A stretch of DNA of 64,000 bases from Halorientalis regularis (GTDB lineage: Archaea; Halobacteriota; Halobacteria; Halobacteriales; Haloarculaceae), in contig NZ_JALJCL010000017.1 of NCBI RefSeq assembly GCF_023698535.1, positions 1 to 64,000 of the forward strand, given 5' to 3'. Below the pieces are notes generated by a model. The model did not search any database and had not been told where the DNA came from. It saw only the letters and a program-made list of their open reading frames with translations. Below, one piece after another: positions 58,466 through 64,000 of the stretch. The position numbers and the translations under genes were made by a program. The number at the start of each line of letters is the position of its first letter. Position 1 is the stretch's first letter.

Positions 58466-61400
58466 ATGTCGAACGATCTGCCACGACCGAACGACGAGAG
58501 ACGCGAACAGCGGAGTACGCGGGACCCGAGTCAGCTGATCCCGCCCTACATCGACACGTCGATCGAGATCATCGGTCCACTGACGACATCGGACCTGTTG
58601 CTGTACCTGCCAGCCGCCGGTCTCGCGCTCGTCGCGCTCATGGCGCTGATGTCCGACGCGTGGAGCCTCTTTTTCCCCGCGCTGATCGCCGCCGGCGCCC
58701 TCACCTTCGTTGCGACGGCGGCCAAAATCACGACCGACTGGTACTCCTCGCCCCGTGGGCGCGTCGAGGCGTGGTTCCGGTCGCTCTGGCGCTCGCGGAC
58801 GCTCCCCTGGGAGCACGAGGACGTCGTCGGCCGGTCGATCCCCGGGGTTCGCGGGTTCCAGCCCGAGGGGACCGCCAAGATGGACGACGGCCGCTACGTC
58901 GGGGTGGTCCGGGTCGATCCGACCAACGCCGCGCTCGGGTCGGAGCGCGAACTCGACGGGCTCGCGGCACAGCTGTCCAGCGTCGTCGACGAGCAGATCA
59001 AGGACTTCGACGTCAAGCTGTTCGCGACGACCGGCGAGTACGACGCCGAGGACGTCGTCGGGCAGTACGAACAGCGCGCGGGCAGCGCCGACCGGCTCGA
59101 CGAGGACTTCCAGACCGCGATGTACAAACGGGAACTGCTGGACGACGTGGCCGACTGGTACCGCGAGACCGACCGACCCCAGTGGGCCGCCAACGACTGG
59201 CGCTACTACGTCGTCGTCGAGGTCACGCCCGGCGACGTGCAGTCCCCGGGCGACGTGAGCGTCTGGGACATGCTCAACCCACTTTCGAGCGTCGACCCCG
59301 AATCGGCCGACAAGCGCCAGTACGCGACGCTACTGGATCGGCTCTCGACAGTCGAGGGGGCCATCGACGGTATCACGGGCCTGAACGCCGCCCGGATCGG
59401 GGTCCGGGAACACATCGAACTCCTCAGCGAGTACTGGACCGGGCAGGACGCCGTGCCCAGCGAGAACCTGATCCGGGCCATCGAGGAGGAGGAACTGTCA
59501 GAGGCCCAGCAGGCCCGCATGGACGAACTGTTCGCGCCCGACGAACTCGACGTGCACGGCGACTACGTCGAGGTGGGCGACGAGTTCTGCCGGACCTTCT
59601 GGATCGCGGAGTGGCCCGTCGAGCCCCAGTCATTGTTCCTCCGCGACCTGTTCACGCTCCGGGGCGTCGACGTGGACGTGTGCTTCCACGTCGGGGCCAG
59701 CGACAAGCGCATGAAGATCGCGGAACTCGAACAGGTCATCGCCGACATCGAGTCCGAGGGCCACGAGCGCCGCGAGAGTTCCGACGTGTCGGCCGCGGAC
59801 GTCGACCGCGACGTGGACGCTTACGTGAAGTACCGCGAACTCCTGCGGACGACCCGGACCCAGCCGTGGGACTTCGCGGGCTACGTCACCGTCAGAGCCG
59901 ACACCGAGGCCGCGCTCAGACGCGCCGAGTCGGCTATCGAGGAGTTCGACGACGTCGAGTTCGCCAAGCGCTCGGTGCTCGACGACGACGCCGAGATGAT
60001 CCGCGACACGCTCGAATCCTCGCCCGCGGACTGTTTCACCGTCGTTCCGGCCAGCCGCCAGCTGGAGGCGTTCCAGTCCGGCGCGCCGACCGGCCGTGAC
60101 GCCTTCACCGAGGCCTCGAAGATCGACAAGACCACCTCGGTCCCCGGCGGGGCCATCGGCGCGACCTTCCCCTTCTGTGGCACCGACGTGCGCGAACCGA
60201 CCGGGATGGACTGGGGGCGCAACAAGCAGAACGGCGCGATGCTCAAGGCCGACCCCTTCGAGCGGGAGAGCGCGCCACACATCCTCACCATCGGGAAGTC
60301 CCGGAGTGGGAAGACCTACGCCTCGACGAAGGCCGCGGCGCGGTGGTACCTCCAGAGCGAGGACCACACGCTGATCCTCTGTGACACCCAGAGCGGGTTC
60401 GACGGGATCACGAAACTGCTGGGCGGCGAGCACATCGTCGTCGACGGGACTCAGACGATCAACCCGCTGGACATCCAGCCGTTGCCCGACCACGTCCGGG
60501 AGTCCGCCGGCGGCCGCGTCGACCCCTACCGCATGAAGATCGAGGAGGCCACGCAGTTTTTCGCCGGCATCCTCCGTTCACAGGGGATCGATCCCGGCAA
60601 CTACGTCGCCACCATCGAGGAAGGGCTGGAGGGCACCTACAACCGCGCGGGCATCTACCAGGACGATCTGGACAGCCACGCCCGCGAGAGCCCGACCATC
60701 GAGGACTTCATCGACACGCTGGGGGACATGCTGGAGAACCCCGAGTCCTACACCCACACCGAACACGCCGCCGAGATCGAGCAGAAAGTCGAGCGGGTCA
60801 GCGACCTGCTGGACAAGCTCTCGGGGTTCAAGGAGGGCGGGAAGTACCACCACCTCGAAACCGGCGCGGGGATCATGAACCCCGACGTGGACATGGCCTA
60901 TCTGGACCTCCAGCAACTCCGGGACGCCAGCGACGCCGAGAAGTCGATCATGCTCCAGCTCATGCTCGGGCAGGTCGCACAGAAGGCCAAGCGGACTCGT
61001 GGCAAACTCGTCTTCATGATCGACGAGGCCCACGTCCTGTTCCACTCCGAGGAGATGACCCGCTGGCTCCAGAAGGCCGCCCGGGAGTGGGCCCGGTACG
61101 ACGCCGCACTGTGGTTCATCAGCCAGTCGCCACGGGAGTTCATCCAGCAGTCCGCAGACCGGGACGTGGGCCAGGAGAACGAACGCCGCACGATCATCGA
61201 CCAGTGTTCGACGATCAACTTCTTCCGAACCCCGCGGGTCTCCCCGGAGACGCTGGCCGAGTTCGGGCTCAACCGGCAGCAGATCGACTGGGTCCGGGAG
61301 GAGGCCACGCCCGGCAAGTCCGGGAAGGGGTACTCGGAGGCGCTAACGTACTTCGAGGATTACGAGGGCTGGTTCCCGACGTACGTGGAGGCCTCGCCGT

Positions 61401-61783
61401 TCGAGGACCTCGTCTACAACTACACGCCCCGCGAACACGGGAACTTCCACGAGTACGTCCAGCGCCACTGGGGGACCGTCGAGGAGGGGATCATCGTCGA
61501 CGGCGAGATCACCGTCGATCCCAGCGTCCCGCTGACCGGCTCACAGACCGCCGAGGCGGAACCGATCACGGACGGGAAGGGACAGGACCCCGACGAGTCC
61601 ACGCTGGAACCGCCCGAGCCCGAACCGGCGGAACCCGAGGCCGAGACCGACGACCCGATAGATCCCGGACTCGATGGGGAACGGGCGTCGACGACCGAGG
61701 CCGCGACCGATCCCAACGGGACGCCGCCGTGGCTCGACGAATCCGACGAGGAACCCGATCCGGACGACGTGGACCTATTTTAG
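58466..61783 (+). CDS. PrgI-VirB4 fusion conjugation ATPase
   Basis: A 1105-residue protein. N-terminus carries a PrgI-type unit with two membrane helices (LLLYLPAAGLALVALMALMS, FFPALIAAGALTFVATAAKI). A VirB4/TraC N-domain follows (about 130-540), then a HerA/FtsK-like ATPase domain with Walker A GKSRSGKT near residue 611 and Walker B LVFMIDEAHVLF near 853. The last 100 residues form an acidic Pro/Glu tail. VirB4 energises substrate transfer and pilus assembly. It is in an operon with VirB2- and VirB6-like genes. No relaxase or VirD4 is seen nearby. The stop overlaps the convergent GNAT gene by nine bases. Confidence 0.85.
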   Translation: MSNDLPRPNDERREQRSTRDPSQLIPPYIDTSIEIIGPLTTSDLLLYLPAAGLALVALMALMSDAWSLFFPALIAAGALTFVATAAKITTDWYSSPRGRVEAWFRSLWRSRTLPWEHEDVVGRSIPGVRGFQPEGTAKMDDGRYVGVVRVDPTNAALGSERELDGLAAQLSSVVDEQIKDFDVKLFATTGEYDAEDVVGQYEQRAGSADRLDEDFQTAMYKRELLDDVADWYRETDRPQWAANDWRYYVVVEVTPGDVQSPGDVSVWDMLNPLSSVDPESADKRQYATLLDRLSTVEGAIDGITGLNAARIGVREHIELLSEYWTGQDAVPSENLIRAIEEEELSEAQQARMDELFAPDELDVHGDYVEVGDEFCRTFWIAEWPVEPQSLFLRDLFTLRGVDVDVCFHVGASDKRMKIAELEQVIADIESEGHERRESSDVSAADVDRDVDAYVKYRELLRTTRTQPWDFAGYVTVRADTEAALRRAESAIEEFDDVEFAKRSVLDDDAEMIRDTLESSPADCFTVVPASRQLEAFQSGAPTGRDAFTEASKIDKTTSVPGGAIGATFPFCGTDVREPTGMDWGRNKQNGAMLKADPFERESAPHILTIGKSRSGKTYASTKAAARWYLQSEDHTLILCDTQSGFDGITKLLGGEHIVVDGTQTINPLDIQPLPDHVRESAGGRVDPYRMKIEEATQFFAGILRSQGIDPGNYVATIEEGLEGTYNRAGIYQDDLDSHARESPTIEDFIDTLGDMLENPESYTHTEHAAEIEQKVERVSDLLDKLSGFKEGGKYHHLETGAGIMNPDVDMAYLDLQQLRDASDAEKSIMLQLMLGQVAQKAKRTRGKLVFMIDEAHVLFHSEEMTRWLQKAAREWARYDAALWFISQSPREFIQQSADRDVGQENERRTIIDQCSTINFFRTPRVSPETLAEFGLNRQQIDWVREEATPGKSGKGYSEALTYFEDYEGWFPTYVEASPFEDLVYNYTPREHGNFHEYVQRHWGTVEEGIIVDGEITVDPSVPLTGSQTAEAEPITDGKGQDPDESTLEPPEPEPAEPEAETDDPIDPGLDGERASTTEAATDPNGTPPWLDESDEEPDPDDVDLF

Positions 61784-62299
61784 GCGGATCGCCATCTCCA
61801 GCTCGAAACTCTCGGTGCTGATCATGTCGAAGCCGACCTTCTTGTAGACCGCGATGGCGGGGTCGTTCCAGCGTTCGACGGTGAGCCAGACGCGTTCGAC
61901 GCCCTCGTCCTGTGCGTACCCGAGCAGGTGTTCGAGCAGTTCGGTGCCGATACCTGCGCCCTGATAGGGTCGGACGACGAAGATCGCCAGTTCGTAGCTC
62001 CCGTCCTCGTCGCGGACGAGCGTCGCGTGGCCGACCGGGCCGTCGTCGTGCAGCGCCACGACGTTCAGGCAGTCGTCGGAGAGCAACACGTCGAGCCAGT
62101 CGCGGATCGGCTCCTCACGGACCGGGGGGATCCCCTGGGCACGGTCCTCGGCCTCGAAGTCGAGGTACATCTCGACCAGCGCTTCGGTGTCGTCGTCGCT
62201 GCCGGTGCGGTACCGGAGCTTGCGGCCCTCGCCGTCGGTGACGGTGTCGGGCGGGCTCGGGAACTCACCGGCGGGTTCGTCGGGATACTCCCGAGTCAT
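61775..62299 (-). CDS. GNAT family N-acetyltransferase
   Basis: A 174-residue acetyltransferase. Motif A reads IFVVRPYQGAGIGTELLEHL, and motif B has VERVWLTVERWNDPAIAVYK and VGFDMISTESFELEM. It would use acetyl-CoA to acetylate an amine on a small molecule or protein. It overlaps the preceding Usp gene by four bases (ATGA) on the same strand and the VirB4-like gene at its 3' end. Confidence 0.9.
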   Translation of the reverse strand: MTREYPDEPAGEFPSPPDTVTDGEGRKLRYRTGSDDDTEALVEMYLDFEAEDRAQGIPPVREEPIRDWLDVLLSDDCLNVVALHDDGPVGHATLVRDEDGSYELAIFVVRPYQGAGIGTELLEHLLGYAQDEGVERVWLTVERWNDPAIAVYKKVGFDMISTESFELEMAIRLK

Positions 62300-62664
62300 C
62301 TGACGAGGGTCACCGTCGTTTCGGCGTTCAACAGGACGAATTCGAGCGTCTCGTCGAAGTTGATCTTCCCGAGCGGGCTCCGCTCGCCACCGGCGACGAC
62401 CAGACGGTCGAACTGTTCCTGCTCGGCGACCTCGACCAGCCGGCTGCCCGGGTGGCCCGAGAGCTGTCTGATTTCGGGATCCATTCCGGTCTCGGCCAGT
62501 TGCTCGCGGACTTCGGTCTCGATCTCGTCGGGTGTGAGGGCGATGTCGTCGCGGTCGACGATGGCGACGGTCACCTCGTCACCGGCCTCCTCGGCCCGCG
62601 TGACCGTGTCGGCGAGCGCCTCGAACGATCCGTCGCTGCCGCCGATGCCCAGCAACACTTTCAT
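62296..62664 (-). CDS. Short universal stress protein
   Basis: A 122-residue UspA-like domain starting MKVLLGIGGSDGSFEALADT with LVVAGGERSPLGKINFDETL near the C-terminus. It is about 25 residues shorter than usual. A part of the nucleotide loop is kept (GGERSPLGKI) but not the full motif. Its stop overlaps the start of the GNAT gene, so both are coupled. Confidence 0.87.
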   Translation of the reverse strand: MKVLLGIGGSDGSFEALADTVTRAEEAGDEVTVAIVDRDDIALTPDEIETEVREQLAETGMDPEIRQLSGHPGSRLVEVAEQEQFDRLVVAGGERSPLGKINFDETLEFVLLNAETTVTLVR

Positions 62665-62796
62665 ACCCGTGTCCTCGCACCGACGGGTGAAAAACCCTCA
62701 ACCCAGTTGTGCGGTTCGGACGGCCGAAACCGTGTATGTCTGACGCACGACCGACGCCGCCGATACGCTTTTTCGCCCGGGGCACGGACACCTGCT

Positions 62797-63564
62797 ATGC
62801 CCGATTCTCCCGTGTCCGACGCCGACGATGCGCCCGGCGACGACCACGACGCCCGGGAGTCCCCGCCGGAGGACCAGTCCACAGACGCGGCCGTCGACGG
62901 GACCCCAGCCGAAGACGGCGACGCCGCCGACGCGCCGGCGAACCAGTCCGCCCACCCGTCCGTGCCCGACGAGGACGAGTCCGCGGGTACCTCCCCGCAA
63001 CCGTCCGTGCCTGATGACGTGCAGAAGTACGATCGCTTCAAGAAGATCGAGGGCGGCACCTACGACCGGGCCAACGAGTTCCTCCGGGACCGGACCTACA
63101 TCACCGCCCGCGAGTGGGCCATCGCCCGGCTCTGTGCGGACTTCCGGACCGAGACCGGCGTCGAGATGACCAAGATCGGCGAGAACCTGCCGGAACTGGT
63201 CCCGTTCATGACCGACACCTACACGCCCCAGGCGGTCAACCAGGCCCGCGCCGCCTTCGAGGAGAAGGTCCGCAAGGCCGGCGCGACCTTCCTCTACGGC
63301 GCGATGTGTGACTTCTTCACCGCCGAGGAACTCGACGACGTGATGTACGAGGCCACCGAGGTCGCGAAGTTCCTGCTGGAGGTCGAGGGCGTCGAACTCT
63401 CCGTCGAGGAGGAACTCGAAGCCGAGGACCGCATCTCCGAGGTCATGCGGGACGTGCGGGAACACTCCGCCGCCCTCCGCCACGACCAGTGCCCCCACTG
63501 CGGCGGCGAACTGGACGGCGGTGAGGGCGACGGCAACAGTACCACAGCCGAAGCTGACGACTAA
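62797..63564 (+). CDS. DUF5806-like conserved haloarchaeal protein
   Basis: A 255-residue protein. The first 75 residues are acidic and disordered with a repeated PSVPD motif. The folded part reads YDRFKKIEGGTYDRANEFLR, TYITAREWAIARLCADFRTE, and GATFLYGAMCDFFTAEELDD, typical of the haloarchaeal DUF5806 family. C-terminus has a zinc-like CPHCGGEL. Function unknown. Its stop is followed by the second three-hairpin element. Confidence 0.85.
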   Translation: MPDSPVSDADDAPGDDHDARESPPEDQSTDAAVDGTPAEDGDAADAPANQSAHPSVPDEDESAGTSPQPSVPDDVQKYDRFKKIEGGTYDRANEFLRDRTYITAREWAIARLCADFRTETGVEMTKIGENLPELVPFMTDTYTPQAVNQARAAFEEKVRKAGATFLYGAMCDFFTAEELDDVMYEATEVAKFLLEVEGVELSVEEELEAEDRISEVMRDVREHSAALRHDQCPHCGGELDGGEGDGNSTTAEADD

Positions 63565-63565
63565 C

Positions 63566-63690
63566 CATCTTTTTAGTTTGGGGGGTGCGCTCCGCGCACC
63601 CCGCTCGCAAAAACGTGGGCAAAAAACTGCTCGTCGCGGAGCGCTGCTCCGCGACGAGGGAACCGCGCGCCGGAGGCGCGCGGATACTGA
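63566..63690 (+). repeat. Three-hairpin post-stop element (copy 2)
   Basis: Same plan as the copy after arlJ: CCATCTTTTT just after the stop, hairpin 1 GGGGTGCGC/GCGCACCCC (63582-63590, 63594-63602), linker GCAAAAACGTGGGCAAAAAA, hairpin 2 with 13 perfect pairs (63630-63642, 63646-63658), linker GGGAA, and hairpin 3 CCGCGCGCC/GGCGCGCGG (63663-63671, 63675-63683). Loops are three bases each. Hairpin 3 stem and the tail GGATRCTG are identical to copy 1. Confidence 0.85.
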
Positions 63691-63735
63691 ACCCACGACC
63701 ACCAGACGACCGTTCGACTGCGCTCCTCTCTGACT

Positions 63736-63774
63736 GAGGGAAGTGGACAGCACAGTCCGACATCGGTGGCTGTC
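63736..63774 (+). other. Short inverted repeat in spacer
   Basis: GGACAGC (about 63743-63749) pairs with GCTGTCC (about 63768-63774). It lies between the three-hairpin element and the last gene and may be part of its promoter region. No gene is seen in this spacer. Confidence 0.35.
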
Positions 63775-63827
63775 CGTTTCACTTCTGGACCGAAAGCACT
63801 GTGTATCTCTGCTTCGAACCGATTTCT

Positions 63828-64000
63828 GTGAACGAACGGCTCAAGATCGTTCTGCTGGACTACGTTAGCGGCGCGGCGGCGCTCGTCCTCGCGGTGCCGC
63901 TTCTCGGGGCCTTCCAGCCGTGGGTGCTCCCGGTCGTCGCGGTCACGCTCGCGGGGACGGGGTGGATCATGTACCAGTCCGACCGCGACGGGTTCGGGAG
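63828..64000 (+). CDS. Membrane protein, N-terminal part
   Basis: The frame opens at GTG and reads MNERLKIVLLDYVSGAAALV, LAVPLLGAFQPWVLPVVAVT and LAGTGWIMYQSDRDGFG to the window edge. Two hydrophobic segments are visible. Codon use is haloarchaeal. An upstream in-frame GTG at 63801 is possible but would add a non-acidic stretch. The family cannot be recognised from this fragment. Confidence 0.5.
   Translation, partial: MNERLKIVLLDYVSGAAALVLAVPLLGAFQPWVLPVVAVTLAGTGWIMYQSDRDGFG

Noticed and set aside
63573-63782. A 69-codon minus-strand ORF at the second three-hairpin element
   Set aside because: It also consists of hairpin sequence and is not preceded by a promoter or ribosome-binding site.

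Overview
This window is chromosomal DNA from a halophilic archaeon (class Halobacteria). The evidence is high GC with strongly GC-biased third codon positions, very acidic proteins, Tat-type lipoprotein signals, a 23S-5S rRNA operon end, archaeal ribosomal protein S6e, a complete archaellum operon with an archaeal chemotaxis set including CheF, and many small families known mainly from haloarchaea. Several family-level traits would fit Haloarculaceae, but the sequence alone does not fix a genus.

Layout. 1-510: 3' end of 23S rRNA, a tRNA-like processing signal, 5S rRNA and a strong terminator. 610-2140: an acyl-CoA dehydrogenase, then tRNA-Cys followed by degenerate copies of its own 3' end. 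2145-7146: a membrane protein and an iron-related lipoprotein cluster (two P19-type proteins, a DUF7282-like protein, a Dyp-peroxidase-like protein). 7245-9121: small proteins and an intron-containing tRNA-Lys(UUU) followed by two repeat units built on the tRNA 3' end. 9177-17906: housekeeping and redox genes (nitrite/sulfite reductase, SDR, glutaredoxin-like protein, CoA-disulfide-reductase-like flavoprotein, cupin) and two tiny overlapping genes of 33 and 46 codons. 17971-19842: a large Tat-exported S15-family hydrolase.

20065-26054 looks like an acquired island. A tripartite TRAP transporter, an SDR and a decayed transducer fragment lie between a broken native copy of a metallo-beta-lactamase/beta-CASP gene and a chimeric intact copy. 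The 5' three quarters of the chimera are of lower GC, and its 3' end has host-like codon use. 26056-31365 holds an ABC1 kinase, a striking tandem array of hairpins, a hydrolase fused to a membrane domain, and rps6e.

31508-53102 is the motility locus. It has two cheF genes, a HEAT-repeat protein, cheR-cheA-cheB, cheW, a KaiC-like ATPase, a winged-helix regulator, one archaellin, cheY-cheC-cheD, and arlCE-F-F-G-H-I-J. A CGATAATC motif sits at exactly the same distance upstream of the TATA box of both the archaellin and cheY. It also forms a palindrome at the start codon of the winged-helix gene, which suggests a small regulon.

53108-64000 contains a three-hairpin element after arlJ that recurs at 63570. 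It also holds DUF5807, DHH phosphoesterase, Usp and DUF5806 genes. A three-gene operon at 56411-61783 encodes VirB2-like, VirB6-like and PrgI/VirB4-like proteins, that is, a minimal chromosomal conjugation or DNA-transfer apparatus without a visible relaxase.

Four kinds of non-coding structure are the best candidates for something undescribed. They are the GA-loop hairpin array (27964-28241), the three-hairpin post-stop element (two copies), the tRNA-3'-end-derived repeat units with a conserved 13-nt hairpin loop (after tRNA-Cys and tRNA-Lys), and the palindromic leader of the VirB-like operon. In the first three, stems differ in sequence while pairing and loops or linkers are kept, which is the signature of selected or templated RNA/DNA structure.
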